Shown here in pieces: positions 35,075 to 43,269 of a DNA stretch of 64,000 bases. The first letter of the stretch is position 1; every line of letters begins with the position of its first letter. This DNA is from JBBRNH01 sp038230415. GTDB lineage: Bacteria > Bacteroidota > Bacteroidia > Cytophagales > Spirosomataceae. The stretch is taken from the NCBI GenBank assembly GCA_038230415.1, contig JBBRNH010000016.1, positions 1 to 64,000 of the forward strand, given 5' to 3'. The translations under genes and the position numbers were made by a program. The notes beneath the pieces are model-generated. The model had not been told where the DNA came from, made no database searches, and saw nothing but the letters and a program-made list of their open reading frames with translations.

Positions 35075-36253
35075 ATGGATGCTTATATCGTAGCCGGTTA
35101 TCGCACCGCCGTTGGCAAAGCCCCGCGCGGTGGCCTGCGCCTGACCCGCCCCGACGACCTTGCCGCCGAGGTTATCAAACACCTGCTGGCGCAGGTGCCA
35201 CAGCTTGACCCTGCCCGCGTCGATGACCTTATTGTGGGTAACGCCGTTCCCGAAGCCGAACAGGGTATGCAGATGGCCCGTTACATTGGGCTATTATCCT
35301 TGCCGAAATCGGTGCCGGGCCTGACCATCAATCGTTACTGTGGTTCTGGATTAGAAGCTATCGCCATTGCCTCGGCAAAAATTCACGCGGGCATGGCCGA
35401 TTGCATGATTGCCGGTGGCACCGAATCAATGTCGATGGTGCCGGTGATGGGCTGGAAAACCGCCCTCAACTATAACATCGCCAGCGAACACCCCGATTAT
35501 TATATTGGTATGGGCCTGACCGCCGAACAGGTTGCCCAGCAGTTTAACATCAGCCGTGATGCCCAGGACGAGTTTGCCCTCGAATCGCACCAGAAAGCGT
35601 TGGCGGCTCAGGCTTCGGGCAAGTTCGAGGGTGAGATTGTACCGATCAACGTCAAGGAAACCTATTTCGATGCCGCATCGGGCAAGAAAAAAGTCCGCGA
35701 ATGGACGGTTGCCAAGGACGAAGGCCCCCGCCCCGATACCAGTGCCGAAGGACTCGCCCGGTTGAAGCCGGTGTTTGCCATGGGCGGTTCGGTAACGGCG
35801 GGTAACTCGTCGCAAACCTCCGACGGAGCCGCGTTTGTAATCGTGATGTCGGAGCGATTGGTGAATGAACTGAACCTCAAACCCATTGCCCGGATGATGT
35901 CGTATGCATCGGCGGGTGTCGAACCCAAAATCATGGGTATCGGCCCGGTGGCTGCTATCCCGATTGCGCTGCAAAAAGCGGGTCTCAAACAGGACGACAT
36001 TGAGTTGATTGAACTGAACGAAGCCTTTGCCGCGCAGTCACTCGCGGTGATTCAGGAACTTGGCCTCGACCGGACCAAGATTAATCCCAACGGCGGAGCC
36101 ATTGCCATTGGTCACGCCCTGGGTTCAACGGGGGCGCGGCTGTCGGTGCAGTTACTCAACGAAATGACCCGACGAAACCAGAAATACGGCATGGTGTCGG
36201 CTTGCGTTGGTGGCGGGCAGGGCGTAGCCGGGATTTACGAACGGCTGAATTAA
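35075..36253 (+). CDS. Acetyl-CoA C-acyltransferase (thiolase)
   Basis: 392 residues; thiolytic cleavage or Claisen condensation of 3-ketoacyl-CoA, most likely in beta-oxidation. All catalytic elements are present: nucleophilic cysteine in TINRYCGSGLEAIAIASAKI, the NEAF block (IELNEAFAAQSLAVIQ), histidine in NPNGGAIAIGHALGSTGAR and the second cysteine in SACVGGGQG. It is closer to FadA/FadI than to biosynthetic PhaA as judged by EAEQGMQMARYIGLL. No other beta-oxidation gene is adjacent. Confidence 0.92.
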   Translation: MDAYIVAGYRTAVGKAPRGGLRLTRPDDLAAEVIKHLLAQVPQLDPARVDDLIVGNAVPEAEQGMQMARYIGLLSLPKSVPGLTINRYCGSGLEAIAIASAKIHAGMADCMIAGGTESMSMVPVMGWKTALNYNIASEHPDYYIGMGLTAEQVAQQFNISRDAQDEFALESHQKALAAQASGKFEGEIVPINVKETYFDAASGKKKVREWTVAKDEGPRPDTSAEGLARLKPVFAMGGSVTAGNSSQTSDGAAFVIVMSERLVNELNLKPIARMMSYASAGVEPKIMGIGPVAAIPIALQKAGLKQDDIELIELNEAFAAQSLAVIQELGLDRTKINPNGGAIAIGHALGSTGARLSVQLLNEMTRRNQKYGMVSACVGGGQGVAGIYERLN

Positions 36254-36265
36254 TGCCCATCGCTC

Positions 36266-36309
36266 ACAACAAAGCCGCCCGTTCAATCCTGAACGGGCGG
36301 CTTTGTTGT
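36266..36309. terminator. Long perfect hairpin between convergent thiolase and ruvA
   Basis: Two 20-bp arms (36266-36285 and 36290-36309) pair without mismatch around an ATCC loop; the arms end in AAAG/CTTT rather than a long T-run. It serves as a shared terminator for the two converging genes. Confidence 0.85.
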
Positions 36310-36322
36310 AAAGACAGTACGC

Positions 36323-36916
36323 TTACCGCAATGCCTGCCGAATCAAATCTTCGACCGTCAGGCTCGAGCCGTTCTCCTGTTGCAGGATACCATCCACTGT
36401 TTTTTCGGCCATCGGACGCTGAAAACCCAGCGCAACCAATGCGGCTAAGGCTTCCTCGCGAACGGGATTGGCGGCATTGGCGCGGTAGGTCGGCCCGTCG
36501 GGAATACCACCAAGTTTTTTCATTTTGTCTTTGAGTTCTAAGATGATACGCTGGGCGGTTTTGGCCCCCACGCCCTTGATGCGCTGCACGGCCCCAACGT
36601 TTTCCGACAAAATTGCCATCCGCAATTCGTTGGGCTGCATGGTCGAGAGGGCGGCTAAGGCCGTGTTTGGCCCTACGCCCGACACGCTGATGAGTTCCTG
36701 AAAGAGCGATTTTTCATCGGCAGCGGCAAACCCATACAACGATTGAGAGTCTTCGCGGAAGAGGTGATAAACCAGGAGTTTCACGCGGTCGCCACCGCCG
36801 GGCAGCGTGGTATAGGTCTGCAACGAAATTGACACCGAATACCCTACGCCATGCACATCAATAACAGCCTGCGTGGGTTCTTTATAAGCTAAGGTTCCGT
36901 CTAAATACGCAATCAT
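36323..36916 (-). CDS. ruvA: Holliday junction branch migration protein RuvA
   Basis: 197 residues in three domains: N-terminal OB fold (MIAYLDGTLAYKEPTQAVID), two helix-hairpin-helix motifs (LISVSGVGPNTALAALS and RIKGVGAKTAQRIILELKDK) and the C-terminal RuvB-binding domain (EALAALVALGFQRPMAEKTV). The RuvA tetramer holds the four-way junction while RuvB pumps DNA. Length normal. ruvB is not adjacent. Confidence 0.96.
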   Translation of the reverse strand: MIAYLDGTLAYKEPTQAVIDVHGVGYSVSISLQTYTTLPGGGDRVKLLVYHLFREDSQSLYGFAAADEKSLFQELISVSGVGPNTALAALSTMQPNELRMAILSENVGAVQRIKGVGAKTAQRIILELKDKMKKLGGIPDGPTYRANAANPVREEALAALVALGFQRPMAEKTVDGILQQENGSSLTVEDLIRQALR

Positions 36917-37002
36917 CTGGGGTTGTTTTGGCGTTTACTGAGCGATTAACCAGTAAAAATAGCCTATTTTGGCGGTATTTCCGGCCCCAGCCCCTCGCCA
37001 CG

Positions 37003-37863
37003 ATGGACGAATTTCTTTCCCGGCTCCGCAAGTACGAAATCCGCATCCGCAAGGCGGTCAACTCGCAGATGCGGGGTAGTTTTCGGTCCATTTTTAAAGG
37101 CACCGGTCTCGAATTTACCGACCTCCGCACCTATCAATACGGCGACGATGTGCGGGCCATTGACTGGAACGTGTCCTCAAAAGGTCACGGCACGTTCGTG
37201 AAAGTGTTTCAGGAGGAAAAAGATCAAACCGTTTTTTTTGTCATTGACGTGAGCGCGTCGCAGCAGGTGGGGCCGCAGCAACGCAGCAAATTAGACGCAA
37301 CCAAAGAGATAGCGGGCGTGCTGGCAATGTCGGCGGTGCATGAGGCCAGCAATGTGGGGATGTACTGTTTTTCGGATCAGAAAGAGTCGTATATCCGGCC
37401 ATCAAACGGCATGAAAACGGGTTACTCGCTGATTATGAGCCTGTTTAAGTTGCAGCCCGTGTCCACTAAAACCGCTATTACCGACGCGTTGCTGTTCACG
37501 CTCAACATTCTGAAACGGCGGAGCGTGGTGATTCTGCTCTCCGATTTTTTAGATACCGGCTACGAACAGTCGCTGAAAGCCCTTGCCCGTAAGCACGACT
37601 TAGTGGTGCTGCACCTGTTCGATGCCCGCGAAATTAGCCCGCCCCGGCTTGGTATTGTGCCGGTGTTTGACCCCGAAACGGGCCGGTCGGTGTGGGTCAA
37701 CACGTCGTCGGCCCGGTTCCGCCAGCAATTACAAAACCGATTTACCCAAAACCGCGACCGCCTTCAGCAACTCTGCAAACAATACAACGCCAACTATTTA
37801 GCCCTAAACGCACAGGAAGATTTCGTGCCGAAATTGGTAGAGTTGTTTCGGGTGCGGAAGTAG
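37003..37863 (+). CDS. DUF58 domain protein
   Basis: 286 residues. Typical blocks: GSFRSIFKGTGLEFTDLRTY, DDVRAIDWNVSSK, VFQEEKDQTVFFVIDVSASQ (vWA-like metal site D-x-S-A-S) and RSVVILLSDFLDTGYEQSL. DUF58 proteins are usually encoded with MoxR AAA ATPases and vWA/BatA-type membrane proteins in aerotolerance-like operons; those partners are absent here. The ATG at 37003 fits the family; the longer frame begins with TTG. Confidence 0.88.
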   Translation: MDEFLSRLRKYEIRIRKAVNSQMRGSFRSIFKGTGLEFTDLRTYQYGDDVRAIDWNVSSKGHGTFVKVFQEEKDQTVFFVIDVSASQQVGPQQRSKLDATKEIAGVLAMSAVHEASNVGMYCFSDQKESYIRPSNGMKTGYSLIMSLFKLQPVSTKTAITDALLFTLNILKRRSVVILLSDFLDTGYEQSLKALARKHDLVVLHLFDAREISPPRLGIVPVFDPETGRSVWVNTSSARFRQQLQNRFTQNRDRLQQLCKQYNANYLALNAQEDFVPKLVELFRVRK

Positions 37864-37965
37864 CGCATGAAAGGACGAAAGAGAAAAGAGAAAAGCACAG
37901 ATAAACAGTTATTTACACTTTTTTCCTGCGTCCTTTTTTTGTCTTTATTGTCCTTTATTTGTTTT

Positions 37966-38006
37966 TACGAAAAACTTCGTAGTTATTTGCTACGAAACAA
38001 TTCGTA
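37966..38006. promoter_or_regulatory. Two BlaI/MecI operators in front of blaI
   Basis: TACGAA-AAAC-TTCGTA (37966-37981) and TACGAA-ACAA-TTCGTA (37991-38006): two perfect palindromes of the same 6-4-6 form, 25 bases centre to centre, the second ending four bases before the blaI ATG. BlaI/MecI/CopY repressors bind TACA/TGTA-type dyads as dimers; this is the likely autoregulatory site. Confidence 0.85.
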
Positions 38007-38010
38007 AACG

Positions 38011-38373
38011 ATGAAACCAACCGATTCTGAACTCGAAATCCTGCACGTACTCTGGGCAAACGGCCCCGCCACCGTTCGGCAGGTGAACGACAACCTGGGC
38101 CAGTTCCGCGAGATTGGCTATACAACCACGCTCAAATTCATGCAGTTGATGCACGAAAAAGGGCTGCTCACCCGCGACGAAACCGCCCGCTCGCACACCT
38201 ACACGGCGGCTGTGAATCAGGCCGATACGCAGCAAACCCTCCTCGACCGCTTTGTTGAAACCGCCTTCAAAGGCTCGGCCTCCACATTGGTGATGCAGGC
38301 GTTAGGCAACCACAAAGCTACCCCCGACGAATTAGCCGAAATCCGTGAACTCTTAGACAAACTAACCAAATGA
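38011..38373 (+). CDS. BlaI/MecI/CopY family transcriptional repressor
   Basis: 120 residues: N-terminal winged helix (MKPTDSELEILHVLWANGPA, VRQVNDNLG, GYTTTLKFMQLMHEKGLLTR) and a C-terminal dimerisation helix (DRFVETAFKGSASTLVMQAL). In characterised systems the repressor is cut or released when its M56 partner senses cell-wall stress. The stop overlaps the ATG of the M56 gene (ATGA), so the pair is translated together. Confidence 0.93.
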   Translation: MKPTDSELEILHVLWANGPATVRQVNDNLGQFREIGYTTTLKFMQLMHEKGLLTRDETARSHTYTAAVNQADTQQTLLDRFVETAFKGSASTLVMQALGNHKATPDELAEIRELLDKLTK

Positions 38374-40577
38374 ACCTGTTTTCGCTTCTCTCCGAGCCGC
38401 TGTTGGTGGCTCTCGGCTGGACGTTGCTCCACGCCCTCTGGCAAGGTTTCGCCCTCGTGCTGCCTGCCGCCCTGCTCCTGTATGTGCTGCGCCACCGGGC
38501 GAGTTTGCTGCGGTATCGGGTGGCGGTGCTGACGTTGTTGTGCCAGGTTGTTGCCTCAGTGGTGACGTTTGCTTTGTATTACCGACCCGTGCAGTCACTG
38601 GCCCAACTGGCTCCGGCAACACCGCCAACAAATCCGGTTCGGCGGGTATGGCTCACGGCCTTGGCCGAAACGCCGGAATCGTGGCAGCAAACGGTGCAGC
38701 ACTGGCTCAACGCGCACTTAACTGAGGTGGTGTTGCTCTGGTTAGTGGGCGTGGCCGTGTTTGGCGTTCGGCTGGTGGGCGGCTGGCTGTATGTGCAACG
38801 GCTGAAAACGTCGGCTACTAAACCCGCTAATGCCGCTCTCACCCAAACCCTGCACCGGCTGGCCGGGCAACTGAGCCTTAACCCGGCGGTGCAACTTGGC
38901 GAATCGGCGCGGGTGGCGGTGCCGGTGGTGGTGGGCATCCTGAAACCCGTTGTGCTGCTGCCCATTGGCTTAGTGGCGGGCCTGAGTATGGCCGAAGTCG
39001 AAGCGATTCTGGCCCACGAGCTGGCCCATGTTAAACGTAATGACTTCGTTATCAACCTCTTGCAGTCGGTTATCGAAGTGTTGTATTTTTTCCATCCTGC
39101 CCTGTGGTGGCTCTCGGCGCGGGTACGCGAAGAGCGCGAAAATTGCTGCGACGATCTGGCTCTGACCCTCTGTGCCGATGGCCGGACACTGGCCCGCGCA
39201 TTGGCGCACGTCGAAGAATTTCGGCTGGCGCGGCTGACCCCGACCCCCGCGTTAGCGATGGCGTTCTCGTCGCCCAAAAAACAGTTGTTGCACCGGGTTC
39301 GGCGGGTGCTGGGCGTATCGGTGCGGCCCGCCGTATCGAACGGGAGCTTAGCCGGGCTAACGCTGGCAACGTTACTGGTGCTGGCAATGTCGGCCTTTGC
39401 CGTGGCGCAGGAGCAGAAATCAAAACAACCCAAACCGAAGGCAAAAGTCACCCGGCCCGTTGCCATGCGCCGGTTTTCGGTGAGTGCCGATACCGAATTT
39501 GGCACATCGAACGACCGAAAACTGAGTTATGTGGTCTGGCACGGCCAACGCTTACCGGCAAAATCGGTAGCGCGGCTGCAACGCGAACTCGATGGCGCAC
39601 TGTCGGGCAAGATTAACCTCGATACCGTGCCGCAACCTGACCGGGATATTTTGCTGACGGTTATCGAAAAAACTAATTCGTTTGACAGTGGTATGGATGG
39701 CCTGGCAAGCGGATTAGCCCACATAGATTACAACAATATTGTGGCTGACGCGATGGCTTCGGTCAAAAACATTGACCTCGAAAAGATTTCTGCCGACGCG
39801 CTGGCTTCGGTGAATATTGATGAGATATTGGCCGATGTACATACTGCGATTGACACCAACATTGTGGTGAATGGCGTAGTGAACGCCAATAGCGACCAGA
39901 TTTTTTTCAACGACCGGGGTGTTGGAAAAGCCGGGAACCGCGATGTGGTGATGCGGGTTCATAGTCGCCAACTCGACAGCCTGAACCGCCTGATGGCCCT
40001 CCAACAGCGGCAGGCCGACGCGCTACGGCTGCAAGTGGAAGGGTTGCGGTTTCAGACCGAACAGTTAGAACGGCAACAGGAACTCCTGAACTGGAAGAAA
40101 AACAAACTCAGCGATGCCCGCCAGAATCTCCTCGACAAGCAGCGCGAGTTGATGAACAACGAGAACAAAAAGCTGACCGAAGCCGACGTTGAAAAGCAGG
40201 TAGCCGAGTTGGAGCAGAAAATTGTGGCCCAGGAAAAAGCCATTACCGACCTCAACCAAAACCTCGAAGCCCAGAACGCCAAACTCCGCGAAGCCCGGCA
40301 ACCGTTGGAGAAATTGGAAGCTGAAATGGAGAAAATTGACGGGCAAACCAACCGCCTGTCTGACGAGATGAGTCGGCACGGCGACATGATGGGTCGGTAC
40401 AACGATGCAATGGGCCGGTATAACGACGCGAGAGGTCGGCTGAATGGACTGGTCATGCCGCCGATGCCGCCGATGCCCCGGATGCGGCCTGCCCGCCCGC
40501 CTAAACCCGCCCCGGCCCCCCGACCTGCTATTGCGCCAAACCCGGCAATAGCCCCAAAAGCCCCGGTAAAGCCCTGA
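38370..40577 (+). CDS. M56 family metallopeptidase (BlaR1/MecR1-like sensor)
   Basis: 735 residues. Four N-terminal transmembrane segments surround the zinc protease site HELAHVKRNDFV, with the downstream glutamate block REERENCCDDLAL. After a further TM segment (LATLLVLAMSAFAVAQ) the usual penicillin-binding domain is missing; instead there are about 330 periplasmic residues with long coiled-coil stretches (LDSLNRLMALQQRQADAL, VEKQVAELEQKIVAQ) and a proline-rich tail (MPPMPPMPRMRPARPPKP). The signal sensed is therefore probably not a beta-lactam. Confidence 0.9.
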   Translation: MNLFSLLSEPLLVALGWTLLHALWQGFALVLPAALLLYVLRHRASLLRYRVAVLTLLCQVVASVVTFALYYRPVQSLAQLAPATPPTNPVRRVWLTALAETPESWQQTVQHWLNAHLTEVVLLWLVGVAVFGVRLVGGWLYVQRLKTSATKPANAALTQTLHRLAGQLSLNPAVQLGESARVAVPVVVGILKPVVLLPIGLVAGLSMAEVEAILAHELAHVKRNDFVINLLQSVIEVLYFFHPALWWLSARVREERENCCDDLALTLCADGRTLARALAHVEEFRLARLTPTPALAMAFSSPKKQLLHRVRRVLGVSVRPAVSNGSLAGLTLATLLVLAMSAFAVAQEQKSKQPKPKAKVTRPVAMRRFSVSADTEFGTSNDRKLSYVVWHGQRLPAKSVARLQRELDGALSGKINLDTVPQPDRDILLTVIEKTNSFDSGMDGLASGLAHIDYNNIVADAMASVKNIDLEKISADALASVNIDEILADVHTAIDTNIVVNGVVNANSDQIFFNDRGVGKAGNRDVVMRVHSRQLDSLNRLMALQQRQADALRLQVEGLRFQTEQLERQQELLNWKKNKLSDARQNLLDKQRELMNNENKKLTEADVEKQVAELEQKIVAQEKAITDLNQNLEAQNAKLREARQPLEKLEAEMEKIDGQTNRLSDEMSRHGDMMGRYNDAMGRYNDARGRLNGLVMPPMPPMPRMRPARPPKPAPAPRPAIAPNPAIAPKAPVKP

Positions 40578-40606
40578 TTTACGAGTGGTTAGTCGTGAAT
40601 TGTAAC

Positions 40607-40711
40607 GTAGTGCCGACAATCCTGTCGGCAAGCCGCAGGCTGATACGCGCAAAAATGAGTGGCATTCGGCGTATTGGCCTGTCGGCCCACCGGCAGGATT
40701 GCCGGTGCTAC
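40607..40711. repeat. REP-like hairpin doublet
   Basis: TGCCGACA-ATCC-TGTCGGCA (40611-40630) and ACCGGCA-GGAT-TGCCGGT (40689-40706) are two perfect hairpins with complementary loops, and each with its flank is an imperfect reverse complement of the other (40607-40629 and 40689-40711). The layout is that of paired REP/BIME elements. Confidence 0.75.
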
Positions 40712-40720
40712 ACAATACTC

Positions 40721-40760
40721 AAATCCTTGCTCTGTGTCTTCACAGAGCAGGGATTTTTTT
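40721..40760 (+). terminator. Rho-independent terminator of the blaI-M56 operon
   Basis: AATCC and TGCTCTGTG pair with CACAGAGCA and GGATT around a TCTT loop (one wobble), followed by T8. Confidence 0.88.
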
Positions 40761-40836
40761 ATGCCCCAGGCAACCCTCGCCGGTAATTCGGTATTTCTAT
40801 CAACAGCCGGTCTTCCATCACAACCAGAACGAGACG

Positions 40837-41391
40837 ATGCTTCACCAATTGATTGAACAATGCCAGCGCGGGAATGCCTTTGCCCAACGGCGGTTGTATG
40901 ATCAATACGCCAATCGGTTGTATCGGGTGAGTCTGCGGTATGTGCCGCACGAACCCGATGCCGAAGAGGTGCTGATGAATGCGTTTCTGAAAATCTTCCG
41001 CAACCTGCCCGATTTCGTTTACCGCGACGACAACGGCCTGGAAGCCTGGCTCCGCCGAATTGTGGTGAACGAAGCCCTGCTGCACCTGCGGGCCAACCGG
41101 ACGCTGCCTATTTTTCGGGACGACGACGCGCCGGAGCCATTGGATACCAATGAGTTACCGGATGGCGGGCTGGAAGCCGAACAACTTTATGACCTCATCC
41201 GGGAGTTGCCGCCCGGCTACCGAACCGTGTTTAATCTGTATGCCATTGAAGGCTACACGCACCGCAAAATTGCCGGGCAACTGCATATTTCGGAAAACAC
41301 ATCAAAGTCGCAACTGAGCAAGGCGCGGGCATTATTACAAAAGTGGCTAACAACACACGGCTATGAACGAACAACACGGCAATCGTCTTGA
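40837..41391 (+). CDS. ECF-type RNA polymerase sigma factor
   Basis: 184 residues. Region 2 is at LIEQCQRGNAFAQRRLYDQY, RVSLRYVPHEPDAEEVLMNA and FLKIFRNLPDF; region 4 is ELPPGYRTVFNLYAIEGYTH, then RKIAGQLHISENTSKSQLSK. The ATG at 40837 fits; the long upstream frame is the terminator region. The gene overlaps the next one by 29 bases, a typical sigma/anti-sigma coupling. Confidence 0.93.
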   Translation: MLHQLIEQCQRGNAFAQRRLYDQYANRLYRVSLRYVPHEPDAEEVLMNAFLKIFRNLPDFVYRDDNGLEAWLRRIVVNEALLHLRANRTLPIFRDDDAPEPLDTNELPDGGLEAEQLYDLIRELPPGYRTVFNLYAIEGYTHRKIAGQLHISENTSKSQLSKARALLQKWLTTHGYERTTRQSS

Positions 41392-42181
41392 CCAACAAAT
41401 CCGGCAGGCTCTCGACACGCTGCCCGATGCACCCCCGCCCGGCTCGGCCTTCGATTCGGCCAAACTCTGGGAACGGCTACGCCCTGAACTTCCGGCTCAG
41501 TCCGTGGCGGCTCAGTCCGTGGCGGCTCAGTCCATCGCGCTTCAATCTGTTGAAAAACAGCTTGTTGCTAATAAAAAGCGGCCTGCTGTCGGCTGGTGGC
41601 TGGCGGCTGCTTCGCTTGCGGGCTTGCTGATGGGCGGGCTTTGGTGGTCGGGGCAAATATCACTCAAACGGGATGTAGTGATTGGGAAATCACCAGAGAA
41701 AACAGGGGCAAGAACGGGCTTATCGGCGCAACCAAATCTGTCAGTAAACCAACCGAACGTAGTCGTCCCGCCGACTGAAATACGATTAATAACGGCCCTC
41801 CCGGAAAAGCAGCATTACCAAAAACGTCAGGGTGAAGTCGAACCGATTTTGGCCGAAAAATTTGACGAACTGGCTGATGATCAGTCTCTAACTACCAATA
41901 GCGGACCGGGGATTTCGGCACCCGAAACGCCACCTCTGCTTCTAACCGAGCCAGACGCAGTATCGGTTGTTGCGGTGCAGAAACCAGCCATTACCAACGC
42001 GCCGAAACGACGGTTTCGGGTAGTTCACGCCAATGAATTAGCCGCCGAAGAAGAATCGAATGTAGTCCGGTATCGTGCCAACCATTTCGTAAAGTTAGGC
42101 ACCGGAAACGCGGCTTCGGCTGGTTCGGGCGGAGAGTCCCCGGCGTTACTGATACCATTAAACCGCAAATCAATCCAATAA
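41363..42181 (+). CDS. Putative membrane anti-sigma factor
   Basis: 272 residues: a cytoplasmic N-terminus (MNEQHGNRLDQQIRQALDTL) of about 75 residues, one transmembrane segment (WWLAAASLAGLLMGGLWW) and a low-complexity periplasmic part. It overlaps the sigma gene and is followed after two bases by an exported protein, the arrangement of Bacteroidota sigma/anti-sigma modules. There is no zinc-binding H-x3-C-x2-C motif. The N-terminus holds a repeated AQSVA segment encoded by a 15-bp tandem repeat. Confidence 0.7.
   Translation: MNEQHGNRLDQQIRQALDTLPDAPPPGSAFDSAKLWERLRPELPAQSVAAQSVAAQSIALQSVEKQLVANKKRPAVGWWLAAASLAGLLMGGLWWSGQISLKRDVVIGKSPEKTGARTGLSAQPNLSVNQPNVVVPPTEIRLITALPEKQHYQKRQGEVEPILAEKFDELADDQSLTTNSGPGISAPETPPLLLTEPDAVSVVAVQKPAITNAPKRRFRVVHANELAAEEESNVVRYRANHFVKLGTGNAASAGSGGESPALLIPLNRKSIQ
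41494..41538 (+). repeat. 15-bp tandem repeat, three copies
   Basis: GGCTCAGTCCGTGGC at 41494 and 41509, and a third copy with two changes at 41524; in frame, each adds five residues (A-Q-S-V-A type) to the putative anti-sigma factor. Confidence 0.85.
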
Positions 42182-42183
42182 CC

Positions 42184-43269
42184 ATGCGAACATATCAATT
42201 TGCTTTGCTCCTGTTGAGCATGGCCGGGGCCGCCATGGCCCAACAGGAATCACACTTAGCCGGGCCAGACAAACGGGGCCGCTTCAACGGATTGAGCCAC
42301 ATCGAGGTGGATTTAGGTCAGAAAAACGCGCTGGTAGTCGGTTTTGCTACGTTTGGGCAGGTCACGGCCCGGCAGAATATTGACTCGGTATTACGCCTGT
42401 TAGTGGCTGATTATCAGAAGATTGCTGATACCACACAGGGCCAAACCAGAGCAACTCACGCGCTGTATCGGCTTGGCCCGTTTAACCGCACGGTTGATCT
42501 GCGATACACGCCACAAACCACCGCTACGTTCCGGTTTTCTGACGGACAACCCGACCCGGTGCTGGTAAAAACCCGGCAAGACACGTTGCAAATCGTCTGG
42601 TCGTCGGCCCTGATGCCGTTGGCCTACTACGATTTCAGCGTCTATCTGTTGGTCAATAATCTGAGCGATGTTAACCGGATTTTGCAGGAAAGAGGAGTGA
42701 ACGGGAAATTACAGGAGGCTCTGAAATCGGTGCGGCAATACAAACATCATGACTTAACCAGCCCGAAAATGGCGTTTGATTTGCGCTACAAACGCGAGGG
42801 CGAATCCATCCAGACGCAGTTTATCAACCCCGGTTTAGCCAAAAACCCTTACATCAGTTTTCAGCCCAGCGTTGGTGTCGGCCTTGTCCGAACGCGGTGG
42901 GTTCCGTCGCTGAATATAGACGTGCAGTATGTTACAAGCCGGGCAAAAGCAATTGGCTATTCAGTGGGTTATCTGGCTCTGTTTCATTCGGATGAAGCAA
43001 ATAAGACCATCCAACGAAGCGATTTTTTGACTGCGGGCGTGGCGTTTTACCGGAACGAGTCTCACCAGCGCGGCCCGGCTTTCAACAATCTGCGAACGAG
43101 CTTTTCGGTCGGGATGCTCGTTAAAGGCAGCAATTATTTCGCCAAAGGCACAATCCGGCTCAGTGGGACGCTCTACCAGAAAGGATTCATCAAGATTCAG
43201 CCCGAACTCTATTTCAACGGTGCGTTTAAAGACCTGCATCCGGGCGTTCGGATTGGGTTTGGGTTGTGA
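42184..43269 (+). CDS. Exported hypothetical protein downstream of sigma/anti-sigma genes
   Basis: 361 residues with a clear signal peptide (MRTYQFALLLLSMAGAAMAQ, cleavage before Gln). The second half has alternating aromatic strands and ends in IRIG-like residues (HPGVRIGFGL), which suggests an outer-membrane beta-barrel. I do not recognise a family. The ATG is two bases after the anti-sigma stop, so it belongs to the same operon. Its last 44 bases overlap the convergent WYL gene. Confidence 0.75.
   Translation: MRTYQFALLLLSMAGAAMAQQESHLAGPDKRGRFNGLSHIEVDLGQKNALVVGFATFGQVTARQNIDSVLRLLVADYQKIADTTQGQTRATHALYRLGPFNRTVDLRYTPQTTATFRFSDGQPDPVLVKTRQDTLQIVWSSALMPLAYYDFSVYLLVNNLSDVNRILQERGVNGKLQEALKSVRQYKHHDLTSPKMAFDLRYKREGESIQTQFINPGLAKNPYISFQPSVGVGLVRTRWVPSLNIDVQYVTSRAKAIGYSVGYLALFHSDEANKTIQRSDFLTAGVAFYRNESHQRGPAFNNLRTSFSVGMLVKGSNYFAKGTIRLSGTLYQKGFIKIQPELYFNGAFKDLHPGVRIGFGL
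42228..42240. other. SfiI recognition-type site GGCC-N5-GGCC
   Basis: GGCC-GCCAT-GGCC lies in the signal-peptide codons of the exported protein. If the local restriction system has SfiI specificity this site must be methylated. I did not scan the window exhaustively for further sites. Confidence 0.8.

Noticed and set aside
38579..39505. 308-codon minus-strand frame opposite the M56 gene
   Set aside because: Its product is S/T/A/R-rich, typical of antisense translation of a GC-rich gene, and it has no motif.
41494..41538. Possible CRISPR-like short repeats
   Set aside because: The units are contiguous with no spacers and are in frame inside a gene; no cas gene is present anywhere in the window.
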